Assembly: GCF_001465545.3 (NCBI RefSeq)
Contig: NZ_CP013480.3
Coordinates: 1,736,001 to 1,800,000 of the forward strand
Direction of reading: 5' to 3'
Source: Pandoraea norimbergensis
GTDB taxonomy: Bacteria > Pseudomonadota > Gammaproteobacteria > Burkholderiales > Burkholderiaceae
DNA length: 64,000 nucleotides
A program made the translations under genes and the position numbers. Position 1 is the first letter of the stretch. Each line of letters starts with the position of its first letter. Of this stretch, positions 37,708-46,125 are shown one piece after another. The notes under the pieces were generated by a model. That model searched no databases. It was given only the letters and a program-made list of their open reading frames with translations, and was not told where the DNA came from.

Positions 37708-37761
37708 TAGTTGGTGGGGTGGATCATCCGCCTTCAGGCGGTAACGTCTGCTAACTATCAG
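37704..37761 (+). ncRNA. Candidate structured element at the ispA 3' end
   Basis: CTGATAGTT (37704-37712) is the perfect inverse of AACTATCAG (37753-37761). Inside lies a second hairpin, CCGCC-TTCA-GGCGG at 37728-37741. The ispA stop codon sits in the 5' arm. No T-tract follows, so it is not a classic terminator. Confidence 0.5.
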
Positions 37762-37965
37762 AAGTAGCGAAACGCTGCTCAAGAAACAAGTGAACAGATT
37801 TAGAGGCGATTTCGGCTGAGGATTACGGGACCCGGAACCGTCTGCGGTAGTGACAAGCAAGGGCAAGGAGGGTCGGCGCGGTCTCCCCACAGAACGCACC
37901 GGCAGGACATCGGCGACAGCGCTCAGGGGGTGCTGCCCGACAATACGCCTATATATGGAACGACG

Positions 37966-39900
37966 ATGTACGAACTGCTAAATACCATCGATGACCCGGC
38001 CGCATTGCGGCGTCTGGAGCGTCGCCAACTGGCACCGTTGGCCGAAGAGCTGCGCGCTTTCGTGCTCGAGAGTGTGTCGCGCACGGGCGGGCACCTGTCG
38101 TCCAATCTCGGCACGGTCGAGTTGACGATTGCGTTGCACTACGTGTTCAACACGCCGGAAGATCGCATCGTCTGGGACGTGGGCCATCAGAGCTACCCGC
38201 ACAAGATCCTGACCGGTCGACGCGGGGATATGGGCACGCTGCGCCAGTTGGGCGGCATCTCCGGCTTCCCGAAGCGTGACGAATCGCCTTACGACACGTT
38301 CGGCACGGCGCACTCCAGCACGTCGATCTCGGCCGCACTCGGTATGGCGCTCGGCGCACGTACCAAGGGCGAGCACCGTTTCGGCATCGCCGTGATCGGT
38401 GATGGCGCGATGACTGCCGGCATGGCGTTCGAAGCGATGAACAACGCGGGTGTGCACGAAGACGTGCCGCTGCTGGTCATCCTGAACGACAACGACATGT
38501 CGATTTCCCCGCCGGTCGGCGCGCTCAACCGCTACCTCGCCCGCCTCATGTCGGGTCGTTTTTATGCGGCTGCGAAGAAGGGCGTGGAGAAGGTGCTGAG
38601 CGTGGCGCCGCCGGTGTTGGAGTTGGCCCGCAAGTTCGAAGAGCATGCCAAGGGCATGGTCGTGCCGGCCACGATGTTCGAAGAGTTCGGCTTCAATTAC
38701 ATCGGCCCGATCGATGGTCACGACCTCGATTCGCTGATCCCGACGCTCGAAAACATCAAGAATCTGAAGGGGCCGCAGTTCCTGCACGTGGTGACGCGCA
38801 AGGGCTATGGCTACAAGCTGGCGGAAGCCGATCCGGTGCTGTATCACGGCCCGGGCAAGTTCAATCCGGCCGAGGGCATCAAGCCGAGCACGAGCAGCAA
38901 GAAGACGTACACGCAAGTGTTCGGCGACTGGCTGTGCGACATGGCTGCCGCAGACAAGCGCGTCGTCGGTATCACGCCGGCCATGCGTGAAGGCTCGGGC
39001 ATGGTCGAGTTCGAAAAACGCTTCCCGGAGCGTTACTACGACGTCGGTATCGCCGAGCAGCACGCGGTGACGTTCGCGGGCGGCATGGCGACCGAAGGCC
39101 TCAAGCCGGTGGTCGCGATCTACTCGACGTTCCTGCAACGTGGCTACGATCAACTGATTCACGACGTCGCGCTGCAAAACCTGCCGGTGGTGTTCGCGCT
39201 GGACCGCTCTGGTCTGGTGGGTGCTGACGGTGCGACGCATGCAGGCGCGTACGACATCGCCTTCATGCGTTGTATTCCGAACATGGTGGTGATGGCGCCG
39301 TCGGATGAAAACGAGTGCCGCCAGATGCTGTACACGGGTGTGCAAATCGATGGTCCGTCGGCAGTGCGCTATCCGCGTGGTGCAGGCACGGGCGCCGCGA
39401 TCGAGCAGACGATGACGGCCCTGCCGATCGGTAAGGGCGTGGTGCGTCGTGAGGGGCAGGCCGAAGCGGGTCGCCGTGTCGCGATTCTCGCGTTCGGCAG
39501 CATGGTCGCACCGGCATTGAAGGCGGCAGAACAACTGGACGCGACGGTGGCCGACATGCGCTTCGTCAAGCCGATCGACGACGAGTTGATCGCACGTCTG
39601 GCGCAAACGCACGACTATCTCGTGACGGTGGAAGAGGGCAGCATCATGGGCGGCGCAGGCTCGGCCGTCGCGGAATCCCTGCTCACCGGTGGGGTTACTC
39701 GCCCCGTACTACAATTGGGCCTGCCCGATCGCTTCATCGATCATGGCGACCCCGCGCTGCTGCTGGCTTCGGTTGGCCTCGACGCTGCGGGTATCGCGAA
39801 GTCGATCAACGAGCGATTCGATCTCACGTCGCAAGACGCGACCGAGGGATCGAAGACATCGAAGGCATCGGACGAGGTGACGACAAAGCTCGTCGCCTGA
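37966..39900 (+). CDS. dxs: 1-Deoxy-D-xylulose-5-phosphate synthase
   Basis: 644 residues. TPP-dependent first step of the MEP isoprenoid pathway, also feeding thiamine and pyridoxal synthesis; it joins pyruvate and glyceraldehyde 3-phosphate. [17 protein letters not shown] is the typical start, with GGA just upstream. [17 protein letters not shown] holds an active-site His, [20 protein letters not shown] is the TPP motif, and [17 protein letters not shown] marks the pyrimidine domain. The last about 20 residues are a Ser/Thr/Lys-rich tail not typical of the core fold. The frame is open upstream from 37930 without homology. A terminator follows at 39927. Confidence 0.97.
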   Translation: MYELLNTIDDPAALRRLERRQLAPLAEELRAFVLESVSRTGGHLSSNLGTVELTIALHYVFNTPEDRIVWDVGHQSYPHKILTGRRGDMGTLRQLGGISGFPKRDESPYDTFGTAHSSTSISAALGMALGARTKGEHRFGIAVIGDGAMTAGMAFEAMNNAGVHEDVPLLVILNDNDMSISPPVGALNRYLARLMSGRFYAAAKKGVEKVLSVAPPVLELARKFEEHAKGMVVPATMFEEFGFNYIGPIDGHDLDSLIPTLENIKNLKGPQFLHVVTRKGYGYKLAEADPVLYHGPGKFNPAEGIKPSTSSKKTYTQVFGDWLCDMAAADKRVVGITPAMREGSGMVEFEKRFPERYYDVGIAEQHAVTFAGGMATEGLKPVVAIYSTFLQRGYDQLIHDVALQNLPVVFALDRSGLVGADGATHAGAYDIAFMRCIPNMVVMAPSDENECRQMLYTGVQIDGPSAVRYPRGAGTGAAIEQTMTALPIGKGVVRREGQAEAGRRVAILAFGSMVAPALKAAEQLDATVADMRFVKPIDDELIARLAQTHDYLVTVEEGSIMGGAGSAVAESLLTGGVTRPVLQLGLPDRFIDHGDPALLLASVGLDAAGIAKSINERFDLTSQDATEGSKTSKASDEVTTKLVA

Positions 39901-39926
39901 TTGGTCGGTCGTTAGCCATACCTGAA

Positions 39927-39960
39927 CGATCCGGCTTTCGCGCCGGATCGTTTTGTTTTT
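39927..39960 (+). terminator. dxs terminator
   Basis: CGATCCGGC pairs with GCCGGATCG around a 6-base loop, followed by TTTTGTTTTT. Confidence 0.92.
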
Positions 39961-40102
39961 GAGAAGCGCTTCCCACATCCCGTGCCGGGGCTCTCCGGCA
40001 CGTTCCCGATGACTCTCGCCAGCGGCTCGCGAGCCCGGCATCGGAATGCGTTTGCCCATTGCCTCCCCCCAAGTCGGCTTGCCGGCACAGAAGGATGAAT
40101 TG

Positions 40103-40912
40103 ATGAACCAGATGAACCCCGCTTTCGTAATGCCGGACGTGCAGAGCAGCGTCGATACCCGGCAGATCCCGATTCAGCGCGTCGGTGTGCGCGGTGTGCG
40201 TCACCCGCTGTCGGTGCGTCTGGCCGGCGGTGACGTGCAGGCGAGCGTCGGCCTGTTCAATCTCGATGTGCATCTGCCCGCCGATCAGAAGGGCACGCAC
40301 ATGTCGCGTTTTGTCGCGCTGCTCGAAGAAAATCGCGCGCCGCTCGATCTGGCGGCATTTCGCGCGATGCTCGACAGCATGCTCGTCAAACTGGAAGCCG
40401 AAGCCGGTCGCATCGAAGTGACGTTCCCGTATTTCATCAACAAGACGGCGCCGGTGTCCGGCGTGCAGAGTCTGATGGACTACGAGGTGACGCTCACGGG
40501 TGACGTGCGCAACGGCGTGTCGCGCATCTGGCTCAAGGTGCTGGTGCCGGTGACGAGCCTGTGCCCGTGCTCGAAGAAGATTTCGCAATACGGCGCGCAC
40601 AACCAGCGTTCGCACATCACGATCGATGCCGAACTTTCCGGTGACATCGCCGTGGAAGATCTGGTGCGCATGGCCGAAGAAGAAGCCTCCTGCGAACTGT
40701 GGGGGCTGCTCAAGCGTCCGGACGAGAAGTTCGTGACCGAGCGTGCTTACGAAAATCCGAAGTTCGTGGAAGATCTCGTGCGTGACGTGGCGACGCGTCT
40801 GAACAACGAGCCGCGCGTCGTGGCGTATGTACTTCAGGCAGAGAACTTCGAGTCGATCCACAATCACAGCGCCTATGCCGTGATCGAGCGCGATAAGCGC
40901 GTGACGGCATAA
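40103..40912 (+). CDS. folE2: GTP cyclohydrolase FolE2
   Basis: 269 residues. FolE2 (COG1469) converts GTP to dihydroneopterin triphosphate for folate and queuosine. It is the family form that does not require zinc in the way FolE does. The conserved Cys lies in [20 protein letters not shown], and [13 protein letters not shown] is the C-terminal signature. AAGGA lies 7 bases before the ATG at 40103; the frame is open upstream without homology. It lies between the dxs and folE2 terminators and is transcribed alone. No Zur-like site was recognised upstream. Confidence 0.95.
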   Translation: MNQMNPAFVMPDVQSSVDTRQIPIQRVGVRGVRHPLSVRLAGGDVQASVGLFNLDVHLPADQKGTHMSRFVALLEENRAPLDLAAFRAMLDSMLVKLEAEAGRIEVTFPYFINKTAPVSGVQSLMDYEVTLTGDVRNGVSRIWLKVLVPVTSLCPCSKKISQYGAHNQRSHITIDAELSGDIAVEDLVRMAEEEASCELWGLLKRPDEKFVTERAYENPKFVEDLVRDVATRLNNEPRVVAYVLQAENFESIHNHSAYAVIERDKRVTA

Positions 40913-40935
40913 GCCGCTCGGATCGAAAGCCATAA

Positions 40936-40961
40936 AAAAACCGCTCTTCGGAGCGGTTTTT
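40936..40961. terminator. Bidirectional terminator between folE2 and tsaD
   Basis: AAAACCGCTC pairs with GAGCGGTTTT around a TTCG tetraloop, with A- and T-tracts on either side. Confidence 0.93.
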
Positions 40962-40993
40962 CTTTGGGCACTTGCCGGGCGAACTGAGGTGGA

Positions 40994-42025
40994 TCAGGCG
41001 GTGCGCACGATATCGGCCAGATCCCAGCGCGGGCGCACGGTGTAAGCGTATTCGCTGTCGGCTTCGTCCGGCCAGTGCTTGAGGCGCATCGCCCCGGCAA
41101 ACGCGATCATCGCGCCGTTATCGGTGCAAAACGCCAGATCGGGGTAGTGCACGCGATAACCGCGTCGCTTGGCGGCTTCGTTCAGTCCCTCGCGCAACTG
41201 CTTGTTCGCACCGACACCACCGGCGACCACCAGTGTTTTCATGCCGGTCTGCTTGAGTGCTGCCATCGACTTGGCGACCAGCACATCCACAATGGCATCG
41301 ACGAAACCGCGCGCGAGGTCCGACTTCTCTTGCTCGCAGACGTTGCCGTCAAGTTTGCGCACTTGGGTGAGTACCGCGGTTTTCAGGCCGCTGAAGCTGA
41401 AGTCGAGATTGCCCGAGTGTTTCATCGGGCGGGGCAGGTCAAAACGCCCGGGGGTGCCGAATTCGGCCAGCCGCGAAACGGCGGGGCCGCCCGGATAGCC
41501 GAGGCCGAGCAGTTTGGCCGTCTTGTCGAAGGCTTCGCCGGCGGCGTCGTCAAGCGTTTCGCCGAGCATGGCGTACTGCCCAAACGCGCGCACTTCCATC
41601 AATTGCGTGTGACCGCCCGAGACGAGCAACGCGACGAACGGGAAGCCGGGCGCGTCTGGAGCCAGCAACGGCGAAAGCAGGTGGCCTTCCAGATGGTGGA
41701 CGCCAACGACCGGCCGATCGAGCGCAAACGCCAGCGCATTTGCCACGCTCGCGCCGACCAGCAGTGCACCCGCCAAGCCGGGGCCTTGGGTGTAGGCGAT
41801 GGCATCGACGGCGCTAAGCGGCTTGCCGGCTTGGGCGAGCACCTCTTCGGCCAGTGGCAGCGCGCGACGGATATGGTCACGCGACGCCAGTTCGGGCACG
41901 ACGCCGCCGTATTCGCGATGCATGGCGATCTGCGAATGCAGGGCGTGCGACAACAGACCGGCCTCGGTGTCGTAAAGGGCGAGTCCGGTTTCGTCGCAGG
42001 AGCTTTCAATGCCTAGAACCAGCAT
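40994..42025 (-). CDS. tsaD: tRNA N6-adenosine threonylcarbamoyltransferase
   Basis: 343 residues. With TsaB/E it installs t6A37 on ANN-decoding tRNAs. [19 protein letters not shown] is the ASKHA N-terminus. [14 protein letters not shown] carries the HxxxH metal site and [12 protein letters not shown] is conserved. [15 protein letters not shown] and [16 protein letters not shown] complete the family signature. TATACT on the minus strand at 42072-42077 is a plausible -10. It is divergent from a flavoprotein gene. Confidence 0.97.
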   Translation of the reverse strand: MLVLGIESSCDETGLALYDTEAGLLSHALHSQIAMHREYGGVVPELASRDHIRRALPLAEEVLAQAGKPLSAVDAIAYTQGPGLAGALLVGASVANALAFALDRPVVGVHHLEGHLLSPLLAPDAPGFPFVALLVSGGHTQLMEVRAFGQYAMLGETLDDAAGEAFDKTAKLLGLGYPGGPAVSRLAEFGTPGRFDLPRPMKHSGNLDFSFSGLKTAVLTQVRKLDGNVCEQEKSDLARGFVDAIVDVLVAKSMAALKQTGMKTLVVAGGVGANKQLREGLNEAAKRRGYRVHYPDLAFCTDNGAMIAFAGAMRLKHWPDEADSEYAYTVRPRWDLADIVRTA

Positions 42026-42071
42026 GGCGGGAGGAGAGGCGCGCGGCGTCTGTCAAAAAGGGGAACCGAGA

Positions 42072-42077
42072 AGTATA
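42072..42077 (-). promoter_or_regulatory. -10 box of the tsaD promoter
   Basis: AGTATA on + reads TATACT on minus, about 47 bases before the tsaD start; no clear -35. Confidence 0.4.
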
Positions 42078-42102
42078 CCAGTCACCCCCGACGCCCGCCG
42101 GT

Positions 42103-42108
42103 TACAAT
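42103..42108 (+). promoter_or_regulatory. -10 box of the BaiN-type flavoprotein gene
   Basis: TACAAT ends only 7 bases before the ATG at 42116. The transcript would begin at or next to the start codon, suggesting a leaderless mRNA. Confidence 0.4.
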
Positions 42109-42115
42109 GCGCGCC

Positions 42116-43366
42116 ATGGAAAAGTTCGATGTAGCGATTGTGGGTGCCGGTGCTGCCGGCCTGATGTGCGCGGCCGCGGCCGGGCAACTCGGGCTGCGCG
42201 TCGTCCTCATCGATCATGCGACGCGTCTGGCGGAGAAGATCCGTATCTCGGGCGGCGGGCGCTGCAATTTCACCAATATCAACGCGGGGCCGGCCAATTA
42301 TCTGTCGGACAATCCCCGTTTCTGCCGTTCGGCCCTGGCGCGCTATACGCCGCGTGACTTTCTGGATCTACTCAAACGTCACCGCATCGCGTGGCACGAG
42401 AAGCATCGCGGGCAGCTGTTTTGCGACGAAAGCGCCGAGGACATCATCGAAATGCTCCGCAAGGAGTGTGCGGCGGGGCATGTGCACCGGCGCATGCCTT
42501 GTTCGGTGCATACGGTCGCGTATACCGAGGCGGGTGGGGCTCATCCGTACCACTTGACGACAGATGCGGGTCATATCGCTGCAAAACGCCTTGTGATCGC
42601 GACAGGTGGTCTCTCGATCCCCAAGATCGGGGCAACCGATTGGGGCTATCGCATCGCCCGTCAGTTCGGTCTGGATGTCATCGAGCCGCGTCCGGCGCTG
42701 GTGCCGCTGGTGTTCGACGCCGCCACGTGGGCGCCGTTTGCCGGCCTGTCCGGGCTTTCGCTCGAAGTGGACGTCAGCACGGGGAAGGGCAAAGAAGCGG
42801 GCAGTTTCGTGGAAGATCTGCTGTTTACGCACCGAGGGTTGTCCGGGCCGGCGATCCTGCAAATCTCCAGCTTCTGGACGCCGGGGCAGCCCATTACGCT
42901 AAATCTGGCACCTGCGACCGACATCGAGTCGGCGCTTTTCGAGGCGAAAGCGACGTCGAAGCGCCAACTCGCCAATCTGCTCGCACAGTGGGTGCCGGCA
43001 CGGCTGGCCGATGCGTGGGTGGCCAATAGCGGGCTTTCGCCGCAGGCGCGGGTGCAGGAGTTGTCGGACAAGGCGCTGCGCTCGCTCGCGGAGGCATTTT
43101 CCGGGTGGACGCTCAAGCCGTGCGGCTCGGAAGGGTGGCGCAAGGCGGAAGTCACGCGCGGCGGCGTGGACACGCGGGCGCTGTCGTCGGCCACGCTGGA
43201 GGCACGGGCGCAGCCCGGCTTGCACTTCATCGGCGAAGTCGTCGACGTGACCGGCTGGCTGGGGGGGTACAACTTCCAATGGGCTTGGGCGTCGGCCGTC
43301 GCTTGTGCGCAGGCGATGTCGGAAAGCGTGCGGGTGGCCTCCGCCGGGGGCGACGCCCTGTCGTAG
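42116..43366 (+). CDS. BaiN/HI0933-family FAD oxidoreductase
   Basis: 416 residues of the HI0933/YhiN flavoprotein family. DVAIVGAGAAGLMCAAAAG is the FAD-binding motif. RISGGGRCNFTNIN is the family signature and VDVTGWLGGYNFQWAWAS is the conserved C-terminus. Some relatives reduce bile-acid double bonds; the role in most bacteria is unknown. The ATG at 42116 is chosen by homology, and a -10 box ends just before it. No ribosome-binding site is seen, in line with a leaderless start. A terminator follows at 43488. Confidence 0.9.
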   Translation: MEKFDVAIVGAGAAGLMCAAAAGQLGLRVVLIDHATRLAEKIRISGGGRCNFTNINAGPANYLSDNPRFCRSALARYTPRDFLDLLKRHRIAWHEKHRGQLFCDESAEDIIEMLRKECAAGHVHRRMPCSVHTVAYTEAGGAHPYHLTTDAGHIAAKRLVIATGGLSIPKIGATDWGYRIARQFGLDVIEPRPALVPLVFDAATWAPFAGLSGLSLEVDVSTGKGKEAGSFVEDLLFTHRGLSGPAILQISSFWTPGQPITLNLAPATDIESALFEAKATSKRQLANLLAQWVPARLADAWVANSGLSPQARVQELSDKALRSLAEAFSGWTLKPCGSEGWRKAEVTRGGVDTRALSSATLEARAQPGLHFIGEVVDVTGWLGGYNFQWAWASAVACAQAMSESVRVASAGGDALS

Positions 43367-43394
43367 ACGGCCCCTGGGTCGCCGTGATACGCTC

Positions 43395-43520
43395 TCTCCT
43401 TCGTGGAGACGGCGCTTTCCGACAGTCAGATCGTCCGTCGAACCCGTTCCGATGCCGCCGACGTGCGGCATCTGCGTCTCCATCGAGCCCGCTTGTGAAT
43501 TGTCTTCCAAGCGGGTTTTT
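43395..43520 (+). ncRNA. Candidate switch-like or small RNA upstream of yqeY
   Basis: TCTCC (43395) can pair with GGAGA (43405) as a local hairpin, or GGAGACG (43405-43411) can pair with CGTCTCC (43475-43481). Between them lies a perfect 8-bp hairpin, GATGCCGC/GCGGCATC (43451-43472). An 8-bp terminator stem (43488-43515) and five T end the region. The mutually exclusive pairings are visible; a function is inferred. It may be only the 3' end of the flavoprotein transcript. Confidence 0.35.
43488..43520 (+). terminator. Terminator upstream of yqeY
   Basis: CCCGCTTG pairs with CAAGCGGG around a 12-base loop and is followed by TTTTT. Confidence 0.85.
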
Positions 43521-43662
43521 GTGTTCTTTGCCACTGTTTGAGGTCAGCGCCAGCGTATTGGCCGCGGCCGCAGGCGGTGTGTGCCAAGCCTTGCGGGCCG
43601 TCCTTTTCTTTGGGGCGGCATGCACTACACTGAAACGTATTCGAATTCCGGAATCCCAGCTC

Positions 43663-44109
43663 ATGAGTCTGAAAGAACGCATTACCGAAGACATGAAGAC
43701 GGCCATGCGTGCCAAAGCCGCCGAAAAACTGGGGACCATCCGCTTGCTGCTCGCCGCGATCAAACAGAAGGAAGTCGACGAGCGCATCTCGCTCGACGAC
43801 ACGGCGGTCGTGACCGTGATCGACAAACTCATCAAGCAACGCAAGGATTCCGTCAGCCAGTTCCAGGCCGCCGGCCGAACCGATCTGGCCGACAAGGAAG
43901 CCGCCGAAATCGAGGTGCTTCAGGTCTATATGCCGCAGCAACTCTCGGCAGAAGACGTGGCACAGGCCGTTAAGGCTGCTGTGGCGCAGACCGGCGCGGC
44001 GGGTCCGCAGGACATGGGCAAGGTGATGGGCGTGCTCAAGGGCCAACTGGCCGGGCGTGCCGACATGACGGCCGTGTCCGCGCAGGTCAAGGCTGCGCTG
44101 GCCGCGTAA
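43663..44109 (+). CDS. GatB/YqeY domain protein
   Basis: 148 residues, the normal YqeY size. MSLKERITEDMKTAMRAKAA and VLQVYMPQQLS are family hallmarks; the C-terminal half resembles the tRNA-binding tail of GatB. Its role is not settled, although a link to tRNA or aminoacylation is suggested by the family. The start at 43663 is by homology; a longer frame upstream crosses the terminator and is discarded. It occupies the place before dnaG where E. coli has rpsU. Confidence 0.9.
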   Translation: MSLKERITEDMKTAMRAKAAEKLGTIRLLLAAIKQKEVDERISLDDTAVVTVIDKLIKQRKDSVSQFQAAGRTDLADKEAAEIEVLQVYMPQQLSAEDVAQAVKAAVAQTGAAGPQDMGKVMGVLKGQLAGRADMTAVSAQVKAALAA

Positions 44110-44178
44110 TCCGGATATGCGGTCTGGCGCCGTCGCTTTTGCGATGGTTCGCGACCGCGTTGCGATGGCATCTATCCA

Positions 44179-46062
44179 GTGATTCCCCAGTCGTTCTTGC
44201 AGGACTTGCTCAACCGCGTCGACATTGTCGAGGTGGTGGGTCGTTACGTGCAGTTGAAGAAAGGTGGGGCGAACTTCATGGGACTTTGTCCCTTTCATAA
44301 TGAGAAGTCGCCCTCATTTACGGTGAGTCCGACCAAGCAGTTCTATCACTGCTTCGGGTGCGGCGCGCACGGCAGCGCGATCAGCTTCCTGATGGAGCAT
44401 GCCGGCCTTGGTTTTGTCGAGGCGGTTGAGGAGTTGGCCCGCAATGTCGGGCTCGATGTCCCCCGCGAGACGCCGCTGCCGGGGGCGCCCCCTGCGGCGC
44501 AGCAGCGGGCTCAGACGCTTGGTCTGGTGGATGTTATGACGCGTGCGTGTGACTACTACCGCAAGCAATTGCGTGGCGCACGTACGGCGATCGACTATTT
44601 GAAGGGACGTGGCCTGACGGGGGAAATTGCCGCCCATTTTGGTCTGGGGTACGCCCCGGAGGGCTGGCAGAACCTTGAGGCGGCGTTCCAGGATTACCGC
44701 GACGACCAGTTGCTCGAAGCCGGGCTGGTGATCGAGAGCGACAAGGGCGAGCCGGGCAGCACCAAGCGCCGTTACGACCGTTTTCGCGATCGGATCATGT
44801 TCCCGATCCGGAACACGAAGGGCCAGGTCATCGCCTTTGGCGGACGTGTGCTGGACAAGGGTGAGCCGAAATATCTGAATTCGCCGGAGACGCCGCTCTT
44901 CAGCAAGGGCAGTGAGTTGTACGGCCTGTTCGAGGCGCGCGTGGGTATTCGCGACGCGGGCTACGTGCTTGTGGTCGAAGGCTATATGGACGTGGTGGCG
45001 CTGGCGCAATTGGGCTTTCCCCAGGCGGTAGCGACGCTGGGAACGGCGTGTACGCCCATGCATGTGCAAAAGCTGCTGCGCCAGACCGAGACGGTGGTGT
45101 TCAGCTTCGACGGCGATGCTGCTGGCCGCCGTGCGGCGCGACGTGCACTTGAGGCTTGCCTGCCGCATGCCGACGACAACCGGAGTTTCAAGTTTTTGTT
45201 CTTGCCGACCGAACACGATCCGGACAGCTATGTGCGCGAATACGGGGCTGACGCGTTTGCGGGTGAAGTCTCGCGCGCCATGCCGTTGTCGCAGTTCCTG
45301 ATCGGTGAGGTCACGTCGGGCAAAGATATGCAGCAGCCGGAAGGCCGCGCACGGGCACTCTTTGAGGCGAAGCCCCTGTTGCAGCAGCTTCCCGCGAACG
45401 CATTGCGCGGACAGATTTTGCATGCGTTGGCCGAGCGCGTCGGCAATTCCGTCGAGGAAGTCGCGGAATTGTGCGAATTGCAGGTGAGTGCCGCGCGCCG
45501 CGCTAATGCTTGGGATAAAGCACCTGCCAAGCGCGAAAAACGACGCGTCGTAGGTACCGAGCACCGTGCCTTGCAGAACCTGCTGATGTTTCCGGCGCTT
45601 GGAAACGAACTGACTGAGGAAGAGACCAAGATATTGGCGGATGTCACCCAGCACGCGGAGATCTTCGCGGAAGTGCTCGGACATTGCCGTGAGTTGGGCG
45701 CGCAGGCTGAATTCCGATATCTGCACGATCGTCTGCGAGCTTCGCCGAATTGGGCCAGTTTTGATGACATCATCCGGGAAATTCTCTCGTTCGAGGAGAA
45801 TGCCCGCGATTTGATGCTGTTCGACCCTGCCGACGAGGAGCAGGTCGAACGTCGAGAGGAACAAGTGTCGTTGCGCTTGACCGAGCTGCGTAGCGCGATC
45901 CGGCGCATGCAGTACGAAAGTCTGTGCAGCGAACTCGAAACGATTTTCAAGCGGACGTCACTGACGCCCGATGAAATCCGCCACGCTCAGGCGGTGTCGC
46001 GGCAACGCGACGAACTGAAGCGGCTGCTGGCTCCGGTCGGCACAGGGGGCACGCGAAGTTGA
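44179..46062 (+). CDS. dnaG: DNA primase
   Basis: 627 residues. It synthesises RNA primers at the replication fork. MIPQSFLQDLLNRVDIVEVV begins with a GTG codon. The zinc-binding domain shows CPFHNEK and HCFGCG. The TOPRIM catalytic core has VVEGYMDVVALAQ near residue 264 and FDGDAAGRRAARRAL near 311. The C-terminal helical DnaB-interacting domain follows. yqeY, dnaG and rpoD lie in a same-strand series, the macromolecular-synthesis operon arrangement. Confidence 0.97.
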   Translation: MIPQSFLQDLLNRVDIVEVVGRYVQLKKGGANFMGLCPFHNEKSPSFTVSPTKQFYHCFGCGAHGSAISFLMEHAGLGFVEAVEELARNVGLDVPRETPLPGAPPAAQQRAQTLGLVDVMTRACDYYRKQLRGARTAIDYLKGRGLTGEIAAHFGLGYAPEGWQNLEAAFQDYRDDQLLEAGLVIESDKGEPGSTKRRYDRFRDRIMFPIRNTKGQVIAFGGRVLDKGEPKYLNSPETPLFSKGSELYGLFEARVGIRDAGYVLVVEGYMDVVALAQLGFPQAVATLGTACTPMHVQKLLRQTETVVFSFDGDAAGRRAARRALEACLPHADDNRSFKFLFLPTEHDPDSYVREYGADAFAGEVSRAMPLSQFLIGEVTSGKDMQQPEGRARALFEAKPLLQQLPANALRGQILHALAERVGNSVEEVAELCELQVSAARRANAWDKAPAKREKRRVVGTEHRALQNLLMFPALGNELTEEETKILADVTQHAEIFAEVLGHCRELGAQAEFRYLHDRLRASPNWASFDDIIREILSFEENARDLMLFDPADEEQVERREEQVSLRLTELRSAIRRMQYESLCSELETIFKRTSLTPDEIRHAQAVSRQRDELKRLLAPVGTGGTRS

Positions 46063-46074
46063 GGTAAGTCAGCG

Positions 46075-46083
46075 TGCTACAAT
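46075..46083 (+). promoter_or_regulatory. Extended -10 element of an rpoD promoter
   Basis: TGC followed by TACAAT is an extended -10 (TGn) sequence 43 bases before the rpoD ATG. TTGAGG upstream is only 13 bp away, so the extended -10 is the main support. It would allow rpoD transcription independent of dnaG. Confidence 0.5.
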
Positions 46084-46125
46084 AGAAGGTTTTCAGTGGG
46101 CTGTTTTCTGGCAAGCGAGATCGCT

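Noticed and set aside
37762..37965. TPP riboswitch upstream of dxs
   Set aside because: The conserved CUGAGA and GGAUAAUGCCAGC-type elements are absent.
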